From: Porticoccus sp963925605
Lineage (GTDB): Bacteria > Pseudomonadota > Gammaproteobacteria > Pseudomonadales > Porticoccaceae
DNA: 64,000 nt
Reading direction: 5' to 3'
NCBI GenBank assembly: GCA_963925605.1
Contig: CAWURY010000006.1
Span: 1 to 64,000 of the forward strand
Under the pieces are notes generated by a model. It had not been told where the DNA came from. It saw nothing but the letters and a program-made list of their open reading frames with translations, and did no database searches. Position 1 is the first letter of the stretch. Every line of letters starts with the position of its first letter. The position numbers and the translations under genes were made by a program. Below, in pieces: positions 52,704 to 61,416 of the stretch.

Positions 52704-53000
52704 ATGGCATTTGTAAAAGACAAGCACAAAGTTCTCGGTGAAATATTTGATGACGAAAGAATAAAAACATTTTTACATTTTGACGCCCCTCAGAATGTAA
52801 ACCCGAATTTCCATCTACTAGAAAAAGCCTATCGAGGCATGAATGTAGAAAATTTTGATACCTTTGTAAATTTTTTTCTTGATAGCGGTCATGATATAAA
52901 TGCAAAAAATCCTGAAGGTAAGACTTTGCTGAACCTAACCCAAGAGCATAACCACGGGAAGATATACGCTGTTATATTGAAAAAATATGGCGGAATTTAG
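52704..53000 (+). CDS. PA4642-family conserved protein
   Basis: 98 residues resembling the Pseudomonas PA4642 family: KHKVLGEIFDDERIKTFLHF, LEKAYRGMNVENFDTFVNFFLDSGHDINAKNPEGKTLL. The second half is helical with an ankyrin-like repeat (DINAKNPEGKTLLNL). No function is known and no catalytic residues are apparent. It begins 50 bp after gatB, possibly on the same transcript. Confidence 0.75.
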   Translation: MAFVKDKHKVLGEIFDDERIKTFLHFDAPQNVNPNFHLLEKAYRGMNVENFDTFVNFFLDSGHDINAKNPEGKTLLNLTQEHNHGKIYAVILKKYGGI

Positions 53001-53027
53001 CACACTGCCAAATGCAGGATAATATAA

Positions 53028-53445
53028 ATAAAAAAAGAAGCTGTAATAGCTGCGCTAAGAAAAACCCTAGTAGAAACTTGGCGGCTAACTGGGTGGAAGA
53101 AAACATCACTAGATTCGAATGATGAATCTGATGTATTTGGCCCCAACCCCACAGGTTAATTTAAATTACGATCCAGATGGTCGTGTCTTAGTCCTGGTCC
53201 TGCATGGTGATAGACCTAGTCCATCTCAAAGCCCTCCTTCAGAGGCGGAAAAAATTAAACTTTTTGATTCCATGCTTGCTTATGCGGGTACCTACACAAT
53301 CCAAGAAGATCGAGTTTTACATAAGTTAGATGCAAGCTGGAATGATATTTGGATAAATACAGTGCAGACACGCCTCATATCCCTTAAAGAAGATCGACTA
53401 ACCTACACAACGCCTATAATGATTGATCCTGTTGACGGCAAGTGA
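53028..53445 (+). pseudogene. Lipocalin-like (Lipocalin_5) gene with frameshift and lost start codon
   Basis: The 5' frame encodes KTLVETWRLTGWKK...DVFGPNPTG and then stops; the frame one base over continues NYDPDGRVLVLVLHGDRP, MLAYAGTYTIQEDRV and EDRLTYTTP, the lipocalin-like pattern. Removing one A at 53158-53159 joins them as GPNPTGYLNYDPDGR. The codon where ATG should be (53028) is ATA, with AGGA about 8 nt upstream. Two independent lesions argue for a true pseudogene over a sequencing error, though the frameshift alone could be an error. The C-terminus may also be clipped by the TGA at 53443. Confidence 0.65.
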
Positions 53446-53555
53446 TGCTGGCTCGAGCCTAGGTATATTGATTAAACATTTGATTTAAGCACTGCTTAAA
53501 ACGCTATACCGTCATATCCTTAATATGGTATAAATAAAAAAATTGGAGATTACTC

Positions 53556-53888
53556 ATGATTGATAACATGAATTTTGATGGCGTTACTATTTGCAACTGG
53601 CAGGATATTGAACCCATAGAAGGAGCCCCAGGAATTACAGTCCGAAATCTTTGGCAGGGAGAAAACAATAAGCGTATAGATGTATATGAATTTGAACCTG
53701 GTGCTGTTTATGGTGCCCTTGACGTCCATGAAATAGGCCCCGAACAAGTGTATGTGATCTCAGGCGTATTTAGTGATGGCAGAAGCGATCATAAGGCAGG
53801 CACCTTTTTACACCATCCAGTAGGTTCAGCTCATGTTCCCCAATCAAAAACTGGCTGCGTACTCCTAGTAATTTTCCCAGAGGGCTAA
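53556..53888 (+). CDS. Small cupin-domain protein (ChrR-like)
   Basis: 110-residue single-domain cupin. DVHEIGPEQVYVISGVFSDGR and AGTFLHHPVGSAHVPQSKTGC give the two cupin motifs with His and Glu metal ligands. It resembles the cupin_7/ChrR C-terminal domain found in anti-sigma factors and stand-alone stress proteins. TTGGAG precedes the ATG by 8 nt. Function unknown; monocistronic. Confidence 0.72.
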   Translation: MIDNMNFDGVTICNWQDIEPIEGAPGITVRNLWQGENNKRIDVYEFEPGAVYGALDVHEIGPEQVYVISGVFSDGRSDHKAGTFLHHPVGSAHVPQSKTGCVLLVIFPEG

Positions 53889-53956
53889 GGAAAAATTTTA
53901 TCGCAAGCCTTTGGTATCTAAGTTAAAAAGTATTTTTAGCAAAAAATGTCAATTCT

Positions 53957-53984
53957 TTGACTGCAGGAAAAACTGGTATATAAT
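53957..53984 (+). promoter_or_regulatory. Strong sigma-70 promoter for the cold-shock gene
   Basis: TTGACT (53957-53962), a 16-bp spacer, TATAAT (53979-53984). The start site near 53991 implies an unusually long leader of about 159 nt before the csp ATG, like that of cold-induced cspA mRNAs. Confidence 0.75.
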
Positions 53985-53990
53985 AAATTT

Positions 53991-54149
53991 AGCTTGAAAG
54001 TACGTTTTATATTTATGCATGCCATCTCGATGCCTCACCTTTTAGTAGCTCGTCCGGTTCCTCATAAGTAATAGCAACACATTTTCAGCAAAAAACTGTC
54101 TTTTTTTATAAGGCTAAAAAAATTACTATTGAATTAAAAGGATAAGATT
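53991..54149 (+). promoter_or_regulatory. Long 5' leader of the csp mRNA
   Basis: About 159 nt, AT-rich, with AAAGGATAAG as ribosome binding site at its 3' end. Length matches the E. coli cspA leader, which refolds with temperature. I did not find a clear cold-box match or a dominant stem by eye. Confidence 0.45.
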
Positions 54150-54359
54150 ATGTCTACTACTACTGGTACTGTTAAATGGTTTAATGAAGCAAAAGGTTTT
54201 GGTTTTATTGAGCAAGAGTCCGGCCCCGATGTTTTTGCCCACTTCAGCGCTATTGCTGCCGAAGGATTCAAAACTTTGCTTGAAGGCCAAAAAGTTCAAT
54301 TCACAGTCACTGAAGGCCAAAAAGGGCCTCAAGCTGAAAACATTACTGTAATCGGCTAA
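54150..54359 (+). CDS. Cold-shock family protein (RNA chaperone)
   Basis: 69-residue OB-fold protein with RNP1 KGFGFI and RNP2 DVFAHFSAI, and the usual GTVKWFNEAKGF start. Destabilises RNA secondary structure. Which csp paralogue cannot be decided, but the strong promoter and long leader suggest a temperature- or growth-regulated one. Convergent with the RNA helicase gene rhlE. Confidence 0.95.
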   Translation: MSTTTGTVKWFNEAKGFGFIEQESGPDVFAHFSAIAAEGFKTLLEGQKVQFTVTEGQKGPQAENITVIG

Positions 54360-54395
54360 GAACAACACGAAAATCTAAGTGGTATTTAGTAAAAT

Positions 54396-54430
54396 AAAAA
54401 AAGGCGAGAATGTTATCTCGCCTTTTTTTA
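54396..54430. terminator. Bidirectional terminator between csp and rhlE
   Basis: Stem GGCGAGA/TCTCGCC (54403-54409, 54416-54422), loop of 6, extended by an A run to the left pairing with seven T to the right. It can end both the csp transcript and the convergent helicase transcript. Confidence 0.85.
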
Positions 54431-54451
54431 TTTTATGCCATCTCAACGAGA

Positions 54452-55732
54452 TCATTTATTTTTGTTGCCCTCAATCGATTTATTACTACGAGCTCCCCAA
54501 GCATTTTTATCTGACCCTCGAGTATTACCTGTATGTCTTGGCTTTCCACTCCCTCTGTTATGTCTGCCATTCTCTATAGGTTCAGCCTTGATCGAGGGGT
54601 CTGGAGAAAATCCATCAATATTTTTTTTAGGCAGATTTAGTTTTAAAAGACGCTCTATATCGCGCAATAACTTATGTTCATCCACGCATACCAATGATAC
54701 AGCCTCACCTTCTTTGCCTGCACGACCAGTGCGGCCAATACGATGAACGTAATCTTCCGGTACATTAGGTAGCTCAAAATTTACAACGTGTGGCAATTGA
54801 TCAATATCAAGACCACGGGCAGCAATATCTGTCGCTACCAGCACACGCACCTTGCCTTGTTTAAAATCAGCCAATGCTTTTGTTCGGGCACCTTGGCTTT
54901 TATTGCCATGGATAGCAACAGCAGTCAATCCATCTTCTTCTAATTGCTTAGCCAGTCTATTCGCACCATGCTTTGTTCGAGCAAAAACCAATACTTGCCT
55001 CCAATTTTCAGAGCCAATCAAAAACGAAAGTAATTCGCGCTTTCGACCCTTATCCACAAAGTGAACTGTTTGTGCAATTCTTTCAGATGCAGCGTTTCTT
55101 TGAGCCACCTCTATTAATGTTGGTGAATTCAATAAGCTATCAGCAAGTTTTTTGATGTCGTTAGAGAAGGTTGCCGAAAATAAAAGGTTTTGACGCTTCT
55201 TGGGCAGCAATGCTAATAATTTACGAATATCGGGAAGAAATCCCATATCCAGCATCCGATCTGCTTCATCTAGTACTAGGATTTCTACTTGAGACAAATC
55301 TAATGTTTTTTGATGAGCATGATCAAGAAGGCGTCCGGGTGTAGCCACAAGAATATCAACACCTGATCGTAATGCAGCTATTTGAGGATTTATTTTGACG
55401 CCCCCAAAAATTACTGTAGAACAAATTGATAAATACTTACTATAAGTCTTAACGCTCTCTGCAACTTGTGCAGCTAGTTCTCGGGTAGGGGTTAGCACTA
55501 GCGCCCTAATAGGCCGGGGGGATTTTTTTGTACTATTTTCGCTTAATATCTGCAGCATAGGCAATGTGAAGCCAGCTGTTTTGCCAGTTCCTGTTTGAGC
55601 GCCAGCCAATACATCAAGCCCCTGAAGCACCAAAGGAATAGCTTTAATTTGGATAGGTGTTGGTTCGTTATAGCCGCGTTCAGAAACAGCACGAAGTATA
55701 CCAGCCGATAGGCCGAGTTCAGTAAATAGCAT
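54452..55732 (-). CDS. rhlE: DEAD-box RNA helicase, RhlE family
   Basis: ATP-dependent RNA helicase. Q motif PTPIQIKAIP, motif I AQTGTGKT, Ia PTRELAAQ, II DEAD in VLDEADRMLDMGF, III SAT, V ATDIAARGLDI, VI YVHRIGRTGRAG. A basic, Gly/Asn-rich tail (about 50 residues) is typical of RhlE. Start at ATG 55732 with GGAG 9 nt upstream fits family N-termini (MLFTELGLS); ATG 55756 would add eight residues without a ribosome binding site. 426 residues. Confidence 0.9.
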   Translation of the reverse strand: MLFTELGLSAGILRAVSERGYNEPTPIQIKAIPLVLQGLDVLAGAQTGTGKTAGFTLPMLQILSENSTKKSPRPIRALVLTPTRELAAQVAESVKTYSKYLSICSTVIFGGVKINPQIAALRSGVDILVATPGRLLDHAHQKTLDLSQVEILVLDEADRMLDMGFLPDIRKLLALLPKKRQNLLFSATFSNDIKKLADSLLNSPTLIEVAQRNAASERIAQTVHFVDKGRKRELLSFLIGSENWRQVLVFARTKHGANRLAKQLEEDGLTAVAIHGNKSQGARTKALADFKQGKVRVLVATDIAARGLDIDQLPHVVNFELPNVPEDYVHRIGRTGRAGKEGEAVSLVCVDEHKLLRDIERLLKLNLPKKNIDGFSPDPSIKAEPIENGRHNRGSGKPRHTGNTRGSDKNAWGARSNKSIEGNKNK

Positions 55733-55856
55733 ATTAAGGGGCTCCGGTATCAGCATATCTATGATTTCATCAAAAGATCGGTCTTGCGCTGAAAACCATT
55801 TATAAGGTGTCTGGAAATATTTAAAAAAACTACCAAGATCACTGCTTAGAAAATAA

Positions 55857-55876
55857 GGTGTCGACCGAAGGACACC
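55857..55876 (-). other. Hairpin in the rhlB-rhlE gap
   Basis: GGTGTC/GACACC stem with an inner C-TTCG-G loop on the minus strand, in the 225-bp gap between rhlB and rhlE (55733-55957). Followed by TTATTTTC, it may act as a weak terminator for rhlB or a leader structure for rhlE. No other feature is seen in this gap. Confidence 0.35.
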
Positions 55877-55957
55877 GAGATGCGCGACTATAGCAAGTGC
55901 CGCCTAACGAGTCCACCTGTTACTAGTTAAACCTTACACCAAATATGTAAATATTTT

Positions 55958-57181
55958 TTATACTGGGATCAACAGTTTATCCGGCAGCTGGGATAAGAGC
56001 TTTGTTCCCAATAACTTCTCTATTGGTTCCAATAAAAATGCATCGTCTTCGCAAGCAAAACTTATAGACGTGCCGGTCTTACCAGCTCTTCCGGTACGAC
56101 CAATGCGGTGCACATAATCTTCGGGTTCTTCAGGTAATGTATAGTTTACTACATGGCTGATGCCGCCTATATGAATGCCTCGACCAGCAACATCTGTAGC
56201 GACCAAAATTTTCAATTTTCCAGACTTAAAATCCCCCAGAGTCTTTACTCGCTTGCCTTGTGGCACCTCACCGGAAAGAAGCCCGACACTAAATCCCTTG
56301 CTTTTTAGTTTTTCCTGAAGCTTGCGGCATTGGTCGCGTCGATTAGCAAAAATAATCACACTTTCAACTTCATCCTGATTAATGATGTTGCTTAATAACT
56401 CAAATTTTTCAAGCATCGAAGTTATGTAAACCTTCTGAGTTACGGTATTTGTGGCAACACTCTCAGGCTCAATTTCGATAATTGTTGGATTCACCGTCCA
56501 TTGTTCAGCGAGACGCATCACTTCAGAAGTAAAGGTTGCAGAAAAAAACATTGTTTGTCGATTTTCTTGATGAGGGGTTAAGCGGACAATACGCCTTACC
56601 TGGGGGATGAATCCCATATCAAGCATTCTGTCTGCCTCATCAAGCACCAAGATCTCAGTTCTATCAAGATAGACATCATTACTCCCTGCAAAATCCAACA
56701 AACGCCCCGGTGTGGCCACCAAAATATCACACAAACTCTCATGCAGGTGGCGCTTCTGTTTATCGTAATCCATACCTCCAACCAAACTATGCACTTTCAG
56801 GTCAGTGTACTTACAGAGATCTTGAGCGTCCCCTGCTATTTGCATCACGAGCTCTCGAGTGGGAGCAATAATCAGTGATCTAGCCTCGCCTGCAAAGTAA
56901 TTGTCCTTAACAGGATTGCCAAGGAGTTCAGTAATAATCGTGGTTAAGAAAGCGGCAGTTTTTCCAGTGCCAGTCTGGGCTTTCCCTACAATATCATGGC
57001 CACGTAACGTATAAGGCAGTGTTCTCGCCTGGATAGGAGAACAATACTTGAATCCTAAGTCTGCTATTGCATGCATTAGAGGAAGGGGTAGATCGAGGTC
57101 ATGGAAACGTGTCTTACCAGCTACTTGGTCCACGTTAAACTTAGATAAATCCCAACCCGCCAAAAAATTACCGTTTTTCAT
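55958..57181 (-). CDS. rhlB: DEAD-box RNA helicase RhlB
   Basis: Helicase associated with RNase E degradosomes. KTRFHDLDLPLPLMHAIADLGF and YCSPIQARTLPYTLRGHDIVGKAQTGTGKTAAF match RhlB, as do GGMDYDKQ, VLDEADRMLDMGFIPQVR, ATDVAGRGIHI and YVHRIGRTGRAG. 407 residues; the Pseudomonas-type N-terminal extension and long basic C-tail are missing, giving a minimal helicase. Confidence 0.9.
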   Translation of the reverse strand: MKNGNFLAGWDLSKFNVDQVAGKTRFHDLDLPLPLMHAIADLGFKYCSPIQARTLPYTLRGHDIVGKAQTGTGKTAAFLTTIITELLGNPVKDNYFAGEARSLIIAPTRELVMQIAGDAQDLCKYTDLKVHSLVGGMDYDKQKRHLHESLCDILVATPGRLLDFAGSNDVYLDRTEILVLDEADRMLDMGFIPQVRRIVRLTPHQENRQTMFFSATFTSEVMRLAEQWTVNPTIIEIEPESVATNTVTQKVYITSMLEKFELLSNIINQDEVESVIIFANRRDQCRKLQEKLKSKGFSVGLLSGEVPQGKRVKTLGDFKSGKLKILVATDVAGRGIHIGGISHVVNYTLPEEPEDYVHRIGRTGRAGKTGTSISFACEDDAFLLEPIEKLLGTKLLSQLPDKLLIPV

Positions 57182-57254
57182 AATATTGCCAATTTAAATA
57201 AATCTTTCGCCTTCGCGTATCTCTAAAAAGTTGAAGGGAGTTAAAACGTTCCGG

Positions 57255-57263
57255 ATTGTAGCA
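57255..57263 (-). promoter_or_regulatory. Extended -10 promoter for rhlB
   Basis: On the minus strand TGC-TACAAT (57255-57263), about 75 bp before the rhlB ATG. The -35 is poor. Confidence 0.35.
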
Positions 57264-57295
57264 TGAGATCGCTATACTAAAGTTAGCTGACGAAT

Positions 57296-57322
57296 TTGTT
57301 TTAAATATTTAAATGATATAAT
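57296..57322 (+). promoter_or_regulatory. Promoter for the flavin reductase gene
   Basis: TTGTTT (57296-57301), then an extended -10 TGA-TATAAT (57314-57322). The spacer is 15 bp, short, but the TGn extension compensates. The ATG is about 85 bp downstream of the predicted start site. Confidence 0.5.
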
Positions 57323-57415
57323 ACAAATCATTATTTGATGCTTTTGCATCTATATCTTATTGGGTTACCCTAGCGCGCGCACCAAGATAACTACACTTAC
57401 TTTAGGGTTAATAGC

Positions 57416-57892
57416 ATGGCAGTTCAAGAAAACCGGGAAATACGCAATGCCTTTAGTAGCTTTGCAACAGGCATTACTGTAATAACCGCTCTGGATGGAG
57501 AAAAGACACCCCAGGGAATGACTGCTAACAGTTTTTCAACCGTTTCATTAGAACCTCCTCTTATTTCCTGGTGTGTGGGTCAAGAATCAAGATTGTTTGA
57601 CTTATTTCAACAAGCCAGCCATTTCGCAGTAAATATACTAAATAACAATCAGAGATCAATTTCTGAGTTATTTTCTAGCTCACATAATGATAAATTTTCA
57701 CAAGTACTCTGGCATGCTGGTGCGCATGACTTGCCACTGCTAAATGACTATGCATGCCAGTTTATATGCGCTACAGAGCATCGTTACTCTGGGGGAGATC
57801 ACATTATCATAGTGGGTCGAGTGCTAGACTTTTCTAACAATAACGTATCGCCATTAATTTTTCATGGTGGGAAATATCAAGCATTAAAATAA
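57416..57892 (+). CDS. Flavin reductase-like FMN-binding protein
   Basis: 158-residue split-barrel flavin reductase domain: FSSFATGITVITAL, GMTANSFSTVSLEPPLISWCV and SRLFDLFQQASHFAVNIL bind flavin; GGDHIIIVGRVLDF closes the fold. The family (HpaC, RutF) supplies reduced flavin to monooxygenases. No partner oxygenase is nearby, so the physiological role is unknown. Confidence 0.85.
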   Translation: MAVQENREIRNAFSSFATGITVITALDGEKTPQGMTANSFSTVSLEPPLISWCVGQESRLFDLFQQASHFAVNILNNNQRSISELFSSSHNDKFSQVLWHAGAHDLPLLNDYACQFICATEHRYSGGDHIIIVGRVLDFSNNNVSPLIFHGGKYQALK

Positions 57893-57903
57893 ATGCATGG
57901 TGC

Positions 57904-58767
57904 CTATAATTCGGCCTTAAAGCATACGCTGACTCGATCAAGGCCAGACAGGTCAACGAAGGTTTCTACACCACTAAAACCAGCCTGGATCATTTTTTGA
58001 CGAACCTCTCTTCCTTGGCTATGCCCGTGTTCCAGTAGCAACCAACCACCAGGCTTAAGATGCAAGTAAGAATCGGAGACAATCGTATGGATATCAGCCA
58101 AGCCAGAATCTTTAGCCACAAGGGCTAATAATGGCTCAAATCTAACGTCGCCTTCCTGGAGGTGTTTGTCTTCAAGACATAAATATGGCGGATTGCTTAC
58201 AATAAGATCAAATTGCATTTTTTCCAAGTTAGAGAACCAGTCGCTTTGATGAATCCTTACATTATCAAAACCAAGCTGTTGTCGATTCTCCTCAGCAAGG
58301 GCGATGGCACCAAATTCTAGATCAACAGCTATAATTTCCCAGAATGGTTTTTCGCTCGCAAGAGCTAGCGCAACAGCCCCGGTTCCTGTTCCTAAATCTA
58401 AGACTGAAATTTGTTGATCCAAAGGCAGCGAAAGGGCTTTTTCTACAAGCAGCTCTGTCTCTGGCCTAGGGATTATAGTGACAGGAGAAACCTTAAGTGA
58501 CAGCGACCAGAATTCACGTCTTTTTGTGATATAGGCGACAGGTTCGCCATTAACTCGGCATCTAAAAAGCTCATTAAAGTGCGCCTGTTCTAGGCTGTTC
58601 AGGCATTGATCAGGCCATGTATATAAATGAGTGCGATCTTTTCCCAGAACATAACTAAGTATTATCTCTATATCTAGCCTTGGGCTGTCACTTACATCAG
58701 CTAACTCAACACTAAGTTTTAGCAAATTTGAAATAGTCATGCAATTCATAGAAACGTCAGTAGGCAT
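57904..58767 (-). CDS. prmC: Release factor glutamine methyltransferase
   Basis: Methylates the Gln of the GGQ motif of RF1 and RF2. SAM-binding VLDLGTGTGAVALALA, the catalytic NPPY in IVSNPPYLCLED, and IPRPETELLVEKAL are diagnostic. 287 residues from ATG 58767, with AGGA 7 nt upstream. Downstream of prfA, its substrate gene, on the same strand. Confidence 0.94.
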   Translation of the reverse strand: MPTDVSMNCMTISNLLKLSVELADVSDSPRLDIEIILSYVLGKDRTHLYTWPDQCLNSLEQAHFNELFRCRVNGEPVAYITKRREFWSLSLKVSPVTIIPRPETELLVEKALSLPLDQQISVLDLGTGTGAVALALASEKPFWEIIAVDLEFGAIALAEENRQQLGFDNVRIHQSDWFSNLEKMQFDLIVSNPPYLCLEDKHLQEGDVRFEPLLALVAKDSGLADIHTIVSDSYLHLKPGGWLLLEHGHSQGREVRQKMIQAGFSGVETFVDLSGLDRVSVCFKAEL

Positions 58768-58842
58768 ACACTAATCCTAGCAATAAAATTTTTCTGTTCA
58801 AAGAATCCACTTTCTTTAAACATAAAGCATGCATCTACTTTT

Positions 58843-59925
58843 TTAAGAAGAAATTGTGGCCAGTAAATCCGCCTGATGTTCATTCATCAACGGTTGAATT
58901 ACCTCATCTAGCTGCCCTTCCATCACCTCTCCTAGCTTGTATAGCGTCAGATTGATTCGGTGGTCTGTGATGCGACCCTGAGGGTAATTATAGGTGCGAA
59001 TACGCTCTGAGCGATCCCCGCTACCAACTAATGAGCGACGTTCTTCTGCCAAATTTTCCGCAGCAACGGCTTCTTGAGCATTTTTTAAACGGGCTGACAA
59101 TAGGCCCATAGCTCTCGCCTTGTTTTTGTGCTGAGAACGCTCGTCCTGACACTCCACAACCAGTCCTGTTGGAAGATGAGTTATACGGATAGCCGAATCC
59201 GTCTTGTTGACATGTTGGCCGCCGGCACCTGAAGCGCGGAAAGTATCAATACGAAGATCTCCTTTTTTGATATCAATATCATCCAGTGCATCCGCTTCTG
59301 GCATAACTGCTACAGTGCAAGCAGACGTATGTACACGGCCTTGAGATTCAGTATCTGGGACTCTTTGTACACGATGAGCGCCGGATTCAAATTTCAATTT
59401 AGAGTAAACACTCTGTCCTACGATCAAACTAATGATTTCCTTATAACCACCATGATCGCCTAAATTTTGACTGATAATTTCCACCTTCCATTTCTTGCTC
59501 TCAGCATATTTACAATACATACGAAACAGATCACCAGAAAAAATAGCAGCTTCATCGCCACCAGTGCCTGCGCGAATCTCTAGAAATACATTTTTCCCAT
59601 CATTGGTATCTTTAGGCAATAAAAGCTTCTGTATTGCAATCACAATACCAGAAAGCTCTTCTGTTCCTAAGACTAGCTCTTCTTCAGCCATGCCCCTGAT
59701 ATCTAGATCAGAATCCTGAAGCAATAGTTTTGCTTCAGATATTTTCTCTTTAACCAAAACGTAGTCTTTATAAGTTTCGACGATTGGCTCTTGTTCAGCA
59801 TACTCCTTCGAGAGCGCACGAAAATAATTTTGATTACCTATTACACCAGGGTCGCCCAGAAGCGCTCGCACCTCTTCATGGCGATCAGTCATCAATTGTA
59901 GTTTTTTTAAAATAGATTCTTTCAT
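58843..59925 (-). CDS. prfA: Peptide chain release factor 1
   Basis: Recognises UAA and UAG stop codons. GGQ in FRASGAGGQHVNKTDSAIR, the PxT recognition tripeptide as PDT in RVQRVPDTESQGR. 360 residues. Between hemA and prmC, the standard gammaproteobacterial order. Confidence 0.97.
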   Translation of the reverse strand: MKESILKKLQLMTDRHEEVRALLGDPGVIGNQNYFRALSKEYAEQEPIVETYKDYVLVKEKISEAKLLLQDSDLDIRGMAEEELVLGTEELSGIVIAIQKLLLPKDTNDGKNVFLEIRAGTGGDEAAIFSGDLFRMYCKYAESKKWKVEIISQNLGDHGGYKEIISLIVGQSVYSKLKFESGAHRVQRVPDTESQGRVHTSACTVAVMPEADALDDIDIKKGDLRIDTFRASGAGGQHVNKTDSAIRITHLPTGLVVECQDERSQHKNKARAMGLLSARLKNAQEAVAAENLAEERRSLVGSGDRSERIRTYNYPQGRITDHRINLTLYKLGEVMEGQLDEVIQPLMNEHQADLLATISS

Positions 59926-59971
59926 TATTGCACTTTAATTAATTTAATTAGCCAACAGTAAGCTTGCCTGC

Positions 59972-61258
59972 TTAATGATCTGCCTCATTTGCATCTGATT
60001 TCTGTAATCCAAACAAATCACTAGCCAAGCTAATATGGTCTTTTCGGCCCTGTTCTCCGGCTTGTTTAAGTTTTTTTGACGGGGTGTGTAAAAGTTTATT
60101 AGTTAAATTTCGCGCCAAGTTTCTTGTTATATCCTCAGGGTCTTGACCTGCTCGCAAGGCCAGCAAAGCTTTTTCAACTTCAATATCACGAGTTTCTTCT
60201 AAATTTTTACGAAAAGCTCGAATCATATCCACCACATCAAGACCCTGAAATTGACTCCTCCATTCACTTACACCATCTTCTATGATTTTCTCAGCTTTAT
60301 TTGCAGCATGTTCACGCGAACGCATGTTCTTAAGAACCACCTCTTGAAGATCATCTACGGTAAAAAGATAAACATCATTTAAATCTGCAACTTCTGGCTC
60401 AATATCTCTAGGTACCGCTAAATCCAACATAAACATAGGTTTATGTTTGCGTTTTTTGATTGCTGATTCTACAGCCCCTTTTCCAAGTATGGGCAACTGA
60501 CTGCCTGTTGATGAAATCAGGATGTCTGTTTTTTGAAGGAATTCAGGGATATCTGAAAATAATATTGCATGGGCACCAAACTCTTGAGCTAACTCTTCAG
60601 CTCTACACAGAGTTCGGTTAGAGAACGTAATACTACCCACCTGTTTCTCTAGTAAATGTTTTGCTACCAATTCAATAGTTTCTCCAGCGCCAATCAAAAG
60701 CACGTGAATATCTTTCAAGTTTGAGAAAATTTGCTGCGAAAGACTGACAGCGGCATATGCAACAGAGACAGGATTTTGGCCAATAGCTGTTTCAGTCCGA
60801 ACTCGTTTTGCAATAGAAAATGCTTGCTGAAATAACTGATTAAGTTTCGTAGAAACTGTTGTCGCTTCCTGTGCTACAGCATAAGCTGACTTAAGTTGAC
60901 CCAGTATTTGCGGCTCGCCCAGTATCATTGAATCTAAACCGCTAGCCACTCTCATTATATGCTTAACAGCATCTTCATTCTTGTAAGTGTAGCAACAATT
61001 GGATAATTCGCTTGGTGACAACTGATGGTAATCTACCAGCCAGTCCAAGATTTTCTTAGTACTTTCATAAGAGTCATCAGAGTCCACAAAATATATCTCT
61101 GTGCGATTGCAGGTAGACAAGATGGCCACCTCGCTAATGCCGGTAACTTCGATCGCATTGCATAAAGCCTTGGTCATATTTTCTGGGACAAAAGCTACCT
61201 TCTCTCGAAGATCGAGAGCAGCAGTGCGGTAATTGATTCCAAATGTGAAAATAGTCAT
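59972..61258 (-). CDS. hemA: Glutamyl-tRNA reductase
   Basis: Makes glutamate-1-semialdehyde for tetrapyrroles from Glu-tRNA. Nucleophile Cys in ILSTCNRTEIY, then SGLDSMILGEPQILGQLKSAY, NADPH-binding LLIGAGETIELVAKHL, and the C-terminal dimerisation domain. ATG 61258 (428 residues, MTIFTFGINYRTA) matches the family; a TTG at 61282 would extend it. First gene of hemA-prfA-prmC. Confidence 0.96.
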   Translation of the reverse strand: MTIFTFGINYRTAALDLREKVAFVPENMTKALCNAIEVTGISEVAILSTCNRTEIYFVDSDDSYESTKKILDWLVDYHQLSPSELSNCCYTYKNEDAVKHIMRVASGLDSMILGEPQILGQLKSAYAVAQEATTVSTKLNQLFQQAFSIAKRVRTETAIGQNPVSVAYAAVSLSQQIFSNLKDIHVLLIGAGETIELVAKHLLEKQVGSITFSNRTLCRAEELAQEFGAHAILFSDIPEFLQKTDILISSTGSQLPILGKGAVESAIKKRKHKPMFMLDLAVPRDIEPEVADLNDVYLFTVDDLQEVVLKNMRSREHAANKAEKIIEDGVSEWRSQFQGLDVVDMIRAFRKNLEETRDIEVEKALLALRAGQDPEDITRNLARNLTNKLLHTPSKKLKQAGEQGRKDHISLASDLFGLQKSDANEADH

Positions 61259-61362
61259 TAGCTCAATGTTTAATAAGACCAATCTGCAATTGTCCGGTTC
61301 TAAGCCTTTAAAGACAAGTGATATTCGGTCAATATTTAACTAGCGCTAAAGCTTTCGTTATT

Positions 61363-61377
61363 GTTAGAGTATCTAAC
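61363..61377. promoter_or_regulatory. Operator-like dyad between hemA and the lolB operon
   Basis: GTTAGA-gta-TCTAAC, a perfect 6-bp inverted repeat with a 3-bp centre in the divergent intergenic region, 40 bp before the lipoprotein ATG. No matching regulator known to me. Confidence 0.3.
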
Positions 61378-61416
61378 TTCGATGCACACACAATCAGAAA
61401 TTTTATACGTAAACAT

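Noticed and set aside
53119..53445. 108-codon ORF as an intact lipocalin-like gene
   Set aside because: Its first 11 codons are a frame-shifted reading of the lipocalin N-terminus; the true N-terminal frame lies upstream and is broken by one extra base.
54379..54746. Plus-strand ORFs of 66 and 103 codons antisense to rhlE
   Set aside because: They overlap the csp/rhlE terminator and the helicase tail and have no homology or ribosome binding site.
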